From the NCBI RefSeq assembly GCF_003696265.1, contig NZ_RFFH01000018.1, positions 54,691-118,690 on the forward strand: 64,000 bases of DNA. The letters are read 5' to 3'. The first letter of the stretch is position 1. Every line of letters begins with the position of its first letter. Position numbers and translations under genes: made by a program. Positions 44,733-53,231 of this stretch are shown piece after piece. This DNA comes from Nocardia stercoris. Its GTDB lineage: Bacteria; Actinomycetota; Actinomycetes; Mycobacteriales; Mycobacteriaceae. The notes under the pieces are model-generated. The model did not search any database. It was not told the origin of the DNA and saw nothing but the letters and a program-made list of their open reading frames with translations.

Positions 44733-45983
44733 TCAGATGACTCGTTTCTCGCGCAGGACCTGCAGCCGGTCCGCGTCGAGACCGAGGAGTGTGCCGAAGA
44801 CCTCGTCGTTGTCGTCCCCCAATTCGGGCGCCGGCCGACCGAGGCCGACCGTCGCCGCAGACATATGGATCGGGATTCCGCCGGCCACCGCGTCGATCAC
44901 ACCGGCCCGCGGATGTTCGAGACGTTCGAGGGCGCCGCGCTCGAACATCTCTGGATCACTGAGCACCTCGAGCGCGGTCCGCACGGGAACGCAGGGCACG
45001 CCACGTGCGGCCAGTTCCGCGATCACCTCTGCTGAGGTATGCGCCCCAGTCCACTGCTCGATCAGGTCGTCGAGTTCGCCGGCGTGCACGGCCCGCGGGC
45101 CGCGACCGCTGAACCGGGCATCGTCGGCCAACTGCGGGGTACCCATCGCGGCGAACAACAACCGGGTCCAGTCGTCGTTGGCGGCGGCAATCGAGACGTG
45201 GCCGTCGCGGGTCCCGTAGACACCGAAGGGCGCGAGCCGATTGTGACGATTGCCCGAACGGGCCGGAAACCCGTTGCGTTGCAACACATCCAAGTGCTCG
45301 AACGGCAGCAGCGAGACCAGTGACTCGAGCATGGACACCACGACGTGCTGCCCCGCACCGGTGATCGCCCGCTGGAGCAGTGCGGACTGGATCCCGATCA
45401 CCGCGTACAGCGGCGCCAACAGGTCGGAGATCGCGATGCCGACCCGCGTCGGGGGTCCGTCGGCGTTTCCGGTGGTGTCCATCAGACCGCTCAGCGCCTG
45501 GACGGTGATGTCCATGGCCTTCACTCCGGGATACAGGGTCGGAATACCCAGGCCGCTGACCGACGCGTAGACGATGCGCGGATTGATCGCCCGGACCGTT
45601 TCGTAGTCGACACCGAGCCGCTGTGTCACACCGTCACTGGAGTTCTCGAAGACGATGTCGGCGTGCCGGACCAACTCGTAGAACAGCTCGCGGCCCGCTT
45701 CGGATTTCAGGTCCAGCGTCACCGACTTCTTGTTGCGGGCGCGCGCCAGCACGGACAGTGACACATCGCCGTCTGCCAGGGCTCCGAAGTGAATGCCGTT
45801 GTCGCCGTAGAATGGTGGGTTGTGGCGTGCGATGTCTCCGCCGCCGGGCGCCTCGATCTTGATCACTTCGGCGCCGAGCGCCGCCAACAGCAACGTCCCG
45901 TAGGGTCCGGCGAGGGCGACGGTCATATCCAGCACCCGCAACCCTTCGAGGGGGCGCGGGTGCTGGGTCGGCGATTCGGTCAT
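44733..45983 (-). CDS. CaiB/BaiF class III CoA-transferase
   Basis: This 416-residue class III CoA-transferase has LRVLDMTVALAGPYGTLLLAALGAEVIKIEAPGGGD near the N terminus, ARNKKSVTLDLKS, and the likely catalytic Asp in GIAISDLLAPLYAVIG. It lies 9 bases downstream of the XRE regulator and is co-transcribed with it, so the regulator probably controls it. The acid substrate is unknown. Confidence 0.87.
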   Translation of the reverse strand: MTESPTQHPRPLEGLRVLDMTVALAGPYGTLLLAALGAEVIKIEAPGGGDIARHNPPFYGDNGIHFGALADGDVSLSVLARARNKKSVTLDLKSEAGRELFYELVRHADIVFENSSDGVTQRLGVDYETVRAINPRIVYASVSGLGIPTLYPGVKAMDITVQALSGLMDTTGNADGPPTRVGIAISDLLAPLYAVIGIQSALLQRAITGAGQHVVVSMLESLVSLLPFEHLDVLQRNGFPARSGNRHNRLAPFGVYGTRDGHVSIAAANDDWTRLLFAAMGTPQLADDARFSGRGPRAVHAGELDDLIEQWTGAHTSAEVIAELAARGVPCVPVRTALEVLSDPEMFERGALERLEHPRAGVIDAVAGGIPIHMSAATVGLGRPAPELGDDNDEVFGTLLGLDADRLQVLREKRVI

Positions 45984-45992
45984 TGCCTTGCC

Positions 45993-46889
45993 TCACTCCC
46001 GTTCGGTGCCCAGCGGGTCGTCGACGGCCACCGGGTGGGGTGGCGCAGCCGACCAGGACGCGAGTATCCGCAGCCGCTCGTGCGAGGCGCTGCCGGGCTC
46101 GGCCGACCACAGCACCAGTTGCTGCGCCGGGTCACCCGCATAGGTGAACGTGTCCCAATCCAGTGTCAGTTCACCGACTTCGGGATGCCGCAGCACTTTC
46201 GTCCCGAACTCCTGATGCGCGACGTGCCGGTCGGCCCACCACTGGCGGAACTGCGGATCGGTCACCGACAGTTCGCCGACCAGTGCGGCCAGGTCCGGGT
46301 CGGCGGGGTTGGCCGCGGCATCCATGCGCAGGATCGCCACGCCGGTGCGGGCGACCGCCTCCCAGTCCTGATACAGCTCTCGGACCGCGGGATCGGTGAA
46401 GATCAGCCGCACATAGTTTCGCTGTCGGGCCGGAACAGCCGAGAAATCGGTGAGCAGTGCGGCAGCCAGCCGGTTCCAGGCCAGGATGTCCAGGCGCCGC
46501 CCGAGCACCAGCGCCGGAGTGTCGGTGAGCTGGTCGAGCAGCCGCTGGATCTGCGGGCGCACCCGCTGTCGTCCGCGCCGTACCGGAGTTCGGCGGGCAC
46601 CGGGGCCGATCAGGTTCTCCAGATAATCGCGTTCGGCCCGATCGAGGCGCAGCACTCGAACCAACGCCGCCAGTACGGGTTCCGACGGCGCGAGCCGCCC
46701 CTGCTCGATCCGGGTGTAGTAGTCGGTGCTGATGGCGGCCAGGTCCGCGACCTCCTCGCGGCGCAGTCCGCGCACCCGGCGCGGGCGGCCGGAGTCGACG
46801 ACCAGGCCGACCGTCGCGGGGTCGAGTTCCCCGCGCCGGGTCTTAAGGAATTCTCCCAGTTCCCGCAGGTGCGGCGCTCGATCGGTCAT
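45993..46889 (-). CDS. XRE-family regulator with MmyB-like sensor domain
   Basis: This 298-residue regulator has an N-terminal XRE helix-turn-helix (about residues 10-85) containing GLRREEVADLAAISTDYYTRIEQGR, the signature of this actinobacterial group. A PAS-like MmyB ligand-binding domain follows (LILAWNRLAAALL-like segment and YVRLIFTDPAVRELYQDWE). Members often control an adjacent oxidoreductase or hydrolase and themselves. Its promoter region carries a 21-base sequence also present upstream of the alpha/beta hydrolase at 28057, suggesting a second target 18 kb away. Confidence 0.87.
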   Translation of the reverse strand: MTDRAPHLRELGEFLKTRRGELDPATVGLVVDSGRPRRVRGLRREEVADLAAISTDYYTRIEQGRLAPSEPVLAALVRVLRLDRAERDYLENLIGPGARRTPVRRGRQRVRPQIQRLLDQLTDTPALVLGRRLDILAWNRLAAALLTDFSAVPARQRNYVRLIFTDPAVRELYQDWEAVARTGVAILRMDAAANPADPDLAALVGELSVTDPQFRQWWADRHVAHQEFGTKVLRHPEVGELTLDWDTFTYAGDPAQQLVLWSAEPGSASHERLRILASWSAAPPHPVAVDDPLGTERE

Positions 46890-46924
46890 GACATGAGGCT
46901 ATAACCGACTACTCGGCACATCCA

Positions 46925-46945
46925 GGGAAAGATCCTTCCCAGGCA
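46925..46945. promoter_or_regulatory. GGAAAG-N2-CCTTCC motif, copy 2
   Basis: This 21-base sequence, identical at 19 positions to 28147-28167, lies 36 bases upstream of the XRE regulator start. It may be its autoregulatory operator. Confidence 0.5.
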
Positions 46946-46952
46946 GGGCACC

Positions 46953-47666
46953 TCACGCGGTCGACTTGATCTCCTCCGACCAGAGTCCCTGCTTCTCCAG
47001 CATGGCGATGAGTTCGTCGGCACCGGACATGATGTGATCGCACATCAAGGTGTTCGCGGCTTTGACCCGGCGCTTGCGCATCGCCTCCAGGATGGCCGGG
47101 TGGTCACGTGAGCTCTCGCCGGCGCGACCCTCGATCGCCCCATAGAACCGGTTCGGCAGCTGCTTGACCACCGACCCCAGCAGCATCGCCAGCCGCCGCG
47201 AGTCCGCCGCCAGATTCACGGTGCGATGAAACTCGTGTCCCAGAGCCCCAATTCGCTCCGAATCCGCACCCGACGCAACGGCCTGCTCGTGTTGTGCGAT
47301 CAGATCTGCCAGATGCTGCAGCTGGCGCTCGGAAATGTTCTTCGCCGCCCGTCCGGCCAGCTCCCCGGCCAGTGTGGCCTGCACCCAGAACAGATCGCGG
47401 ACATCCTGGCGAGAGAACGCCGACACCATGAACCCGCGCCGCGGAACCAGTTCGACGAAACCCTCACCGCTGAGCAGCAACAGCCCCTCACGTACCGGCG
47501 TATTACTGACCCCGACCGCCTCGGCGATCGGATCGGTGCGCAGGAAGTCGCCCGGGCGGGCCTGCCCGGAGATGATCAGTTCCCGGACGTAGCTAGCCAC
47601 ATCCTCCGACAGCTGTTGCCGCTGGGCGCCGGAGCTGCGCGGTAACTCTCGCATCGTGGGGTTCAT
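46953..47666 (-). CDS. GntR-family regulator, FCD type
   Basis: This 237-residue FadR-subfamily regulator has an N-terminal winged helix (DVASYVRELIISGQARPGDFLRTDPIAEAVGVSNTPVREGLLLLSGEGFVE) and an all-helical FCD domain. A likely metal- or ligand-binding set lies around EFHRTV and the later His residues. It is divergent from the CaiB-family gene at 48085 across a 418-base gap. A tandem ATTATGC repeat at 47696-47709 just upstream may be its operator. The likely ligand is a carboxylic acid, as for the family. Confidence 0.87.
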   Translation of the reverse strand: MNPTMRELPRSSGAQRQQLSEDVASYVRELIISGQARPGDFLRTDPIAEAVGVSNTPVREGLLLLSGEGFVELVPRRGFMVSAFSRQDVRDLFWVQATLAGELAGRAAKNISERQLQHLADLIAQHEQAVASGADSERIGALGHEFHRTVNLAADSRRLAMLLGSVVKQLPNRFYGAIEGRAGESSRDHPAILEAMRKRRVKAANTLMCDHIMSGADELIAMLEKQGLWSEEIKSTA

Positions 47667-47695
47667 GTGCGGCTGGATCCCTTCCCGGTAGGCTC

Positions 47696-47709
47696 ATTAT
47701 GCATTATGC
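47696..47709. promoter_or_regulatory. Tandem ATTATGC repeat upstream of the GntR gene
   Basis: Two adjacent ATTATGC heptamers lie 30-43 bases upstream of the GntR start; a third copy occurs at 49413-49419 upstream of the WhiB gene. Possible operator or -10 region. Confidence 0.35.
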
Positions 47710-47816
47710 CTCATACATAGAGCCGAACCGGACAAGCGACCTGTTGAATTTGCGATCAGGAGACGGTGCCGGTCGCCGCATCGACGGCCACTCGCCGGCT
47801 ACCGGCACCGCACAAG

Positions 47817-47857
47817 CCCGAGACCCCACTCAAAGGAGTGGGAAGAAGGGTCTCGGG
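47817..47857. terminator. Compound hairpin in the GntR/CaiB gap
   Basis: CCCGAGACCC at 47817-47826 pairs with GGGTCTCGGG at 47848-47857, enclosing CCCACTC-AAAG-GAGTGGG (47825-47842). The two stems overlap by two bases, so they may be alternatives as in an attenuator. Confidence 0.5.
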
Positions 47858-48030
47858 AGCCAGGATTCGAAGGAGGCCGCCGATCACTCCCATCCGACCT
47901 CGTCGTCGGATAGCTGCCACCGCACTGTGGTGAACGACCAGAACCAGCCCCTCCATTGGAACCCGGCAGGCCGGGCCCCTTTTCGCGATCCCCTCCAAAA
48001 GAAACCGATCAGGCGGATCGCGTTCATGGA

Positions 48031-48048
48031 TAATATATAATATTAGTA
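48031..48048. promoter_or_regulatory. AT-only site upstream of CaiB-family gene
   Basis: TAATATATAATATTAGTA lies 37 bases before the ATG at 48085. It resembles the complement of the site at 36409, both ending in TAGTAT on the comparable strand, and probably contains the -10 region. Confidence 0.4.
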
Positions 48049-48084
48049 TCATGGCCGCAAACCCCAGCTCGAAGTGAGGCTCCG

Positions 48085-49320
48085 ATGACCCCGGTTCTCC
48101 ACGGCCCGCCCACCCCACCCTTGACCGGCCTACGGGTCGTCGAGTTCGCCAGTTTCGTGGCCGGACCGTCGGCGGGGATGACGCTCGCCCAGCTCGGCGC
48201 CGAGGTGATCCGGATCGACCCGGCGGGCGGCGCGGCAGATTTCCACCGGTGGCCCGTCTCCCAGCGGACCGGTGCCAGCCTGTATTGGGCGTCGCTGAAC
48301 CGGGGCAAGCGATCGGTCGAGATCGACGTGCGCACCGAACGAGGCCGCGAACTGGTCCTGGCGCTGTCCACCGCACCCGGCGACCACGCGGGACTCGTCG
48401 TCGACAACGCGGTGGGCCGCCCCTGGTTCTCCTACGACGCGCTCGCCGCCCGGCGCGGCGACGTCATCAAGGTGCATATCGGTGGACGCTCCGACGGCGG
48501 GCCGGCCGTGGACTACACCGTGAACACTGAGGTCGGCGTCACCGATCTCACCGGGCCGGCCGACACCCGAACCCCGGTGAACCACGTGCTGCCGGCCTGG
48601 GACCTGCTGGCCGGAACCACCGCGACCACCGCCCTGCTCGCCGCACTGCACCGCCGCCGCACCACCGGCCACGGTTCGGATCTGCGTATCGCGCTGGCCG
48701 ACGTGGCCCTGGCCGGCGTCGCGAACCTGGGCTGGTTCAGTGAGGTCCGCGAGCGCGGCGACCGTCCACGGCACGGCAACTTCGTGTACGGCAGTTTCGG
48801 CGCCGACTTCCGCACCGGCGACGACGAGCGCGTGATGGTGGTGGCTCTCACCCCACGCCAGTGGCAGGCATTGTGCGAGGCCACCGGCACCGCGAAAGTC
48901 GTTGCGGCCCTGTCGGATGCCGTCGGCGCCGACTTCGACGACGAAGCCGCGCGCTACACCCACCGCGAGACGCTGGCCGCGATCATGCGCCCCTGGTTCG
49001 CCGCCCGCACCATCGACGAGGCGGCCGAAGCACTGACCACCACCGGCGTGCTGTGGAGCCGCTATCGCACCATGAGCGACGTGGTGACCGATTTCGAGGC
49101 AGGTATCGCGAGCCCCGTTCTCACCGAACTCGACCAGCCCGGGATCGGCCCGGTCGTGTCCGCCCGCAACCCGATCCGTGATTCCTCCGAATACGGCCCG
49201 GTCGCCCCTGCCGCAGCCCTGGGCGCCGATACGGATGCCGTTCTGGCCGAAACGCTCGGCTTGACCGACGCCGAACTGGGCGCCCTGCACGACAGCGGAA
49301 TCATCGGAGGACCCTGCTGA
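48085..49320 (+). CDS. CaiB/BaiF family protein, 2-methylfumaryl-CoA isomerase (Mct)-like
   Basis: This 411-residue CaiB-family protein diverges from the others here. The segments VDYTVNTEVGVTDLTGP and PVNHVLPAWDLLAGTTATTALLAALHRR resemble 2-methylfumaryl-CoA isomerase (mesaconyl-CoA C1-C4 CoA transferase). That enzyme moves CoA within one molecule. The Asp in AWDLL is the likely catalytic residue. The gene is monocistronic and divergent from a GntR regulator, the probable controller. An intramolecular CoA transfer on a C4-C5 diacid is inferred; an ordinary CoA-transferase is the alternative. Confidence 0.78.
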   Translation: MTPVLHGPPTPPLTGLRVVEFASFVAGPSAGMTLAQLGAEVIRIDPAGGAADFHRWPVSQRTGASLYWASLNRGKRSVEIDVRTERGRELVLALSTAPGDHAGLVVDNAVGRPWFSYDALAARRGDVIKVHIGGRSDGGPAVDYTVNTEVGVTDLTGPADTRTPVNHVLPAWDLLAGTTATTALLAALHRRRTTGHGSDLRIALADVALAGVANLGWFSEVRERGDRPRHGNFVYGSFGADFRTGDDERVMVVALTPRQWQALCEATGTAKVVAALSDAVGADFDDEAARYTHRETLAAIMRPWFAARTIDEAAEALTTTGVLWSRYRTMSDVVTDFEAGIASPVLTELDQPGIGPVVSARNPIRDSSEYGPVAPAAALGADTDAVLAETLGLTDAELGALHDSGIIGGPC

Positions 49321-49449
49321 TCCCAGCGGCGGCGCACCACCCGCCTGCGCCGCCACCCTGCAGGGGGATCGGCATGCGCCGAAACCCGAGTTCACAAAAC
49401 TGTGGACGATATATTATGCCTTTTCCTAGGGATGTCGGAAGGAGTTCAT

Positions 49450-49740
49450 GTGGTATCCCACCGATCCCTCAAACTCCCGGCGCCGCGTGCGGTCACCTGG
49501 GACTGGCAGCTGCGCGCCGAGTGCCGTTCCCTCGACGTGAACATCTTCTACACCGAACGGCCGGGCCAGGCCGAGGATGCAGCCAAGCGCATCTGCGCGA
49601 GCTGTCCGGTCCTGGCCAGCTGCCGCGACTACGCGATCACCGCACACGAGCCGTACGGCATCTGGGGCGGCCTGAACCCGCGTGAACGGGCCAACTACCG
49701 TTGGCGCGGCTCCAGGCTGGGCTCTACCCGTTCGCCGTAA
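49450..49740 (+). CDS. WhiB-family iron-sulfur regulator
   Basis: This protein of about 96 residues has the four cluster-binding cysteines at Cys25, Cys49, Cys52 and Cys58, the WDWQLRAEC entry motif and the GIWGG turn at 70-74, followed by a basic ERANYRWRG tail. WhiB proteins bind a [4Fe-4S] cluster and the primary sigma factor to modulate transcription. The GTG at 49450 is preferred because GAAGGAG ends 5 bases upstream; an in-frame ATG at 49432 has a weaker site. An ATTATGC element in the AT-rich stretch at 49413 may be its -10 region. Confidence 0.88.
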   Translation: MVSHRSLKLPAPRAVTWDWQLRAECRSLDVNIFYTERPGQAEDAAKRICASCPVLASCRDYAITAHEPYGIWGGLNPRERANYRWRGSRLGSTRSP

Positions 49741-49849
49741 CCACCCCTGTCCTGCGGCTCCGTCCGACTACCGCAGACCGCGGTCGCGATCGGCTGCACG
49801 TCACGGGCCAGAGGCGACGGTATCCTGAAGTGCGCGAGGGACTGAGCCA

Positions 49850-50526
49850 CAAACGATTCGGTGCATCGCTACGGAAATTCCGCAGCACCAGATCATCGTG
49901 GACAGGCGACCCGGGTTTGCCGTTCTTGCCCCCGCCGCGGTTTGCCGAACACGCTCCACCACCGATTGCTCGAACAGATCCGCCACGCGGTCCGTTCAGC
50001 CATCGACTCACCGGCTTCGCGAGCCTCGTCGACCAGGAACCGGTATCCGAATTCGGGATCGTCGCGGTGCGCGTCGAACAACGCGTTGGCCCGATACGCC
50101 TCGGCGATCTCACCGACGGTCACCGGAGCGGCCAGCCACCGGTAATAGGGCTGGCGAGCGAGCTGCAACACCCGGCACGTCACCGCCACGGGAATCCCCT
50201 CGGCGGCAAGCTCTTTCACGAGCGGGTAGAGCCTTTTCCCGGGATCTGAGCCTGCGACAGATAGGCCGCCGCTCGGCGCAGAACCTCGTTCTCCTGCTCG
50301 AGCAACCGGATCCGGCGGCGGGCATCACGCAACTCGGCCGACTCACTACGGGTGGTTCCGGGCTTGTTTCCGTCATCGACATCGGCTTGGCGCATCCACT
50401 TCGACAACGTCATCGGATGCACACCCCGAAATCGGCCGCGATCTGCTCCAGCGTGACCCCGTCGTCACGGTTACGGGCGACCCGGACCACGTCGTCGCGG
50501 AACTCTTTCGGATACGGCTTGGGCAC
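49850..50526 (-). pseudogene. Degenerate IS3-family element (orfA and truncated orfB)
   Basis: On the minus strand, a GTG at 50526 opens an orfA-like transposase (PKPYPKEFRDDVVRVARNRDDG, then HPMTLSKWMRQADVD and RIRLLEQENEVLRRA). Two extra bases near 50415 break the frame. A second frame from about 50235 gives the start of orfB (LYPLVKELAAEGIPVAVTCRVLQLARQPYYRW, then ERTAWRIC). It shifts frame again near 49920 and stops matching after DAPNRLWL near 49850, before the DDE catalytic domain. The element is therefore inactive and truncated on its left. Confidence 0.85.
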
Positions 50527-50647
50527 TGCGACATCCTCTCAGGCCAGCCCCTCGGCAAGCCATCTCGGTTGTCACCTACCCCTGCAGCAGCCCCGATGTA
50601 CGACCGCCGGACTGTTTCGGAGCCACCGTCGCGCGCAGTCGTCCGAT

Positions 50648-50890
50648 TCACTTGGTCGACAAGATGGCTCGCGAGGTCCGCACGCGCCTCAGCAGATCGT
50701 CGGAGATAGACCGCAATCGCTTCATCGACTGGTCCGGCGTGAGGGCCTTGATGCTTAGGCCGTCGAAGATCAGCCGGTATGGGTCGATATCCTTCCTCTG
50801 GTCCAGATACAGCGCACTGGTGAGCTGTTCATCGAACATGTATTCGATTATCGCATGTAAGGTGCCGGGCAACGGAGGATGTCGGGAGAG
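50648..50890 (-). pseudogene. C-terminal fragment of a DUF5753/XRE regulator
   Basis: About 80 residues (IIEYMFDEQLTSALYLDQRKDIDPYRLIFDGLSIKALTPDQSMKRLRSISDDL) resemble the end of the DUF5753 ligand domain found in actinobacterial Scr1-type XRE regulators. The helix-turn-helix and most of the DUF5753 domain are missing. It lies next to the IS3 remnant, which may have truncated it. Confidence 0.6.
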
Positions 50891-50992
50891 TATGGCTACT
50901 CGCAAGCACCGAGCCCCATACTCGGCCGGTTGAACGTAGTTGGCTGATAGTGGATCTTTCAGCGAGACAGCGGGACGTCACGCGTAAACGAG

Positions 50993-51784
50993 TCAGGAGA
51001 CGCTGGCCAGCAATTTCGCCGCATAGATACTGCCGAGGTCGTCCCAGTCGTCGTCTTCAGGTTCCGGGATGGCGAGCGCAGCCACTGCGGCGTCATAGTC
51101 GATTTCCTCGATTCCTCCGGTGACCCGTGTGGCGACTTCGACACGGTCGAATTGCGCCGGCCACATGAAGTCGACGAGCACCCCACCGGTGTACAGGGGC
51201 GCGATCGAGTCGTGGTGGTCCGAGCTGAGGAAAAACGTGCCCGGACAGTGGATGGACTGCAACGCCATGATGGTCCTGCCGGTCACCCCGTCGCGGCACT
51301 CGATACGACCTGCGGCCACCAGGGAATAGCTGTCTGTCGGCGCGACGAGGGACCCTGTGATGGTCAGCGTGCCAAGCACCATGACCCGGGCTCCGTCCTC
51401 GAGGAGGAGGTCGCCGTCGACCGTGACATCACCGTCGACGATGCGGACCTGCCCTTCGGGTACCACGATCCGGCCGGACAGTTCCACGCGGTCGTCAGCG
51501 GGAAAAATCTCGGCCATCAGCCGAAGCCCCACCCACTCAAGCGGCAGATGGCCTCCGAGCCATGCATGAAACGCTTCGGCATCGGTCAGGTCCTCCGGGA
51601 CGGGCCCCAGGCAGCTGTCCAGGCCATCCGCATCGACCCTACCGATCTCGGCAGCCAGGGCTTCCCGCAATGTTCGATACGCCGTCTCAACCTGCTCGGG
51701 CTGCAGCGGAAACGCTCCGGCTGGCCAGACGGTGATTCCACCCGCCACTACTGCTTCCTTCTCCGACCAACCCCGATTATGCAA
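50993..51784 (-). CDS. Hypothetical protein with a beta-helix-like segment
   Basis: This 263-residue protein is not recognised. The middle (about residues 100-175) has alternating short strands such as GQVRIVDGDVTVDGDLLLEDGARVMVLGTLTITGSLV, resembling a short right-handed beta-helix like that of bactofilin-type or polymer-forming proteins. The C terminus is acidic (PEPEDDDWDDLG). It appears intact although it sits among fragments. No signal peptide or membrane helix is seen. Function unknown. Confidence 0.55.
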   Translation of the reverse strand: MHNRGWSEKEAVVAGGITVWPAGAFPLQPEQVETAYRTLREALAAEIGRVDADGLDSCLGPVPEDLTDAEAFHAWLGGHLPLEWVGLRLMAEIFPADDRVELSGRIVVPEGQVRIVDGDVTVDGDLLLEDGARVMVLGTLTITGSLVAPTDSYSLVAAGRIECRDGVTGRTIMALQSIHCPGTFFLSSDHHDSIAPLYTGGVLVDFMWPAQFDRVEVATRVTGGIEEIDYDAAVAALAIPEPEDDDWDDLGSIYAAKLLASVS

Positions 51785-52189
51785 TCAGACATGATCGGAA
51801 TCGTATCGGCCTGCAAGCGTCGGCCCGCCACAGTCCGAGCACCGGCCAGAGAGCTCACTCGGGACAGGATCAACCGTTCGACCACGAACCCGATAGTCCA
51901 ACAGCACCGCGGGCGCGGGCTCTGCGGGCCGGCGCAGGATCTGCATCATCTTCTCCTTCGGGTCACGCACCGCGGGAACAGCCAACTCGGTCCAACGACA
52001 GGAGTGCGACCACAGCGGATCACGGCTCATCGGCACCGCGACATACAACCTCACATCGTCGGTCACGCGGCGTGGAACGCACAGATTGGTGACACCCACA
52101 GTGGAAAAACGGTGACAGATGTCGTGATCAGGCCACCGCATTCGCACGCTACACGGCACCTCGTGGTGACAGATGTAGTGGTCAGCCAC
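51785..52189 (-). CDS. Doubtful hypothetical protein over a repeat region
   Basis: An open frame of 134 codons ends one base before the previous gene begins. The C-terminal segment GRCSDCGGPTLAGRYDSDHV has a CxxC pair, but the N-terminal part is encoded by the GTGACAGAT repeats and looks non-coding (HYICHHEVP and HDICHRFST are translated repeats). A shorter protein starting around residue 53 is possible. Confidence 0.25.
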   Translation of the reverse strand: MADHYICHHEVPCSVRMRWPDHDICHRFSTVGVTNLCVPRRVTDDVRLYVAVPMSRDPLWSHSCRWTELAVPAVRDPKEKMMQILRRPAEPAPAVLLDYRVRGRTVDPVPSELSGRCSDCGGPTLAGRYDSDHV

Positions 52190-52219
52190 AGGAGATGTGG
52201 CTGGCCGCCGTATCTGTCA
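52111..52219. repeat. Repeat cluster with GTGACAGAT cores
   Basis: A 26-base unit at 52111-52136 (core GGTGACAGATGTCGTGATCA) recurs at 52165-52189 with two substitutions and one missing base. An inverted core, ATCTGTCAC, follows near 52211. Such multiple terminal repeats are typical of the ends of some insertion sequences, including the IS21 family, so this may be an orphaned element end. Confidence 0.45.
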
Positions 52220-52557
52220 CTTGATCAGCACATCAGTCACCGCGAGGCGCGGTATGCGGCAGTACAGGATGTTCGCGGCAGGGATGAGGGGGGTGGGATC
52301 GGGCGTCTACTCCGCTCCCTGAGGCGTACCAGAGGGACCGTCCAGCCACCCCCCTTTGCCCCAGGCTGCCCAAGGCAGACACTGCGGGCCGGAGCCCGAG
52401 CGGGCACCACCAACCCTAACTCCAACGGCCCCAAAGGCTGTTGATCTTCAATTGGTCGCAGGACCGCGCGGCCTGGCTGGTCCGAACGGCCTTGTAAGCA
52501 GCATTACAGTGTGTACAGCGTTGCGCGGCATTGGAGTTGATCGACGCGAGAGATGGA
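52190..52557. other. Intergenic region without a recognisable gene
   Basis: No gene is seen between the repeat cluster and the hypothetical gene at 52558, apart from the inverted GTGACAGAT core near its left end. Frames crossing it are rich in Arg, Pro and Gly and look non-coding. Confidence 0.4.
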
Positions 52558-53061
52558 GTGACCGTGGCGATCTGCTTCGAGCTGGTAATCAACTTCGGCA
52601 ACAACATGGACGCGGCTCGATCGGCCGTGCTTACGCGCGCCAAGGGCCGGGGCGGAGTGCTGCCCGTAGGAGATCGGTGGATCCCCCTGCACGGGCCTGT
52701 GCTGAGTTCGGACGGGCCGTACATCACACTCTCGATATGCCCGATGGCCGTCGGGATCGCCGTCGCGGGGGACGGCTCCCTCCCACGATTCGAACTCACC
52801 CCAGCGGAGATGACCGAACTCGGCAACGGCCTGTACAAGACGCTCGCCACGTTCGACGGATACGTCGCCGCGACGGTCGGGTGGGACCCCGAATCCCTGA
52901 TCGACCCGACGGAGCTGAAGACGACATTCATGGACGAGCTGCGTGACGGAGGGTTCGATGGTCTCGTTCTGTCCGACGCTCTGCACGCCGAGCTCGGGCT
53001 GGAAGACGACTATGCCGTCTTCCAGCCCGGATACCGATGGCGGCCATATCGAGGTCAGTAG
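52558..53061 (+). CDS. Hypothetical protein, intact
   Basis: This protein of about 167 residues starts at GTG 52558, just after a purine-rich GAGAGATGGA; an upstream TTG is less likely. It is acidic and soluble, with no membrane helix. The sequence contains repeated strand-like stretches (YITLSICPMAVGIAVAGDG, FDGYVAATVGWDPESLID) and ends in YAVFQPGYRWRPYRGQ. I do not recognise the family. Neighbours are IS fragments, so it was probably acquired with them. Confidence 0.5.
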   Translation: MTVAICFELVINFGNNMDAARSAVLTRAKGRGGVLPVGDRWIPLHGPVLSSDGPYITLSICPMAVGIAVAGDGSLPRFELTPAEMTELGNGLYKTLATFDGYVAATVGWDPESLIDPTELKTTFMDELRDGGFDGLVLSDALHAELGLEDDYAVFQPGYRWRPYRGQ

Positions 53062-53231
53062 CCGGCTCGGACAGCCGACTGATCTTCGGAAGCGCCTATC
53101 CAGGCCGTTCGAATGTCTCCGCGCCGCAGCCAGTTCCAACTGCCGCCCGCTCCACTCTGGCCGGTTCGGTGCGCACGGCATGCGGCCGAATAGTGCGATC
53201 GACAGCCACACGGCGTGCTGGGGTGGCAGGC

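Larger units (their letters stand above)
47667..48084. other. Long divergent intergenic region with several hairpins
   Basis: No convincing coding sequence is seen. It holds the ATTATGC repeat, hairpins at 47764-47810 and 47817-47857, a CCCGGC-AG-GCCGGG followed by CCCCTTTT at 47963-47984, and an AT-rich site at 48031-48048. Terminator-like structures between divergent genes suggest a short RNA or a regulated leader of the CaiB-family gene. Confidence 0.5.

Noticed and set aside
47855..47875. TTCGAATCC on the minus strand resembling a tRNA T-loop
   Set aside because: The flanking bases cannot form the T-stem, and no anticodon or D-arm is present.
47699..48040. A 113-codon plus-strand frame between the GntR and CaiB-family genes
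   Set aside because: Its sequence has no family features and runs through several hairpins.
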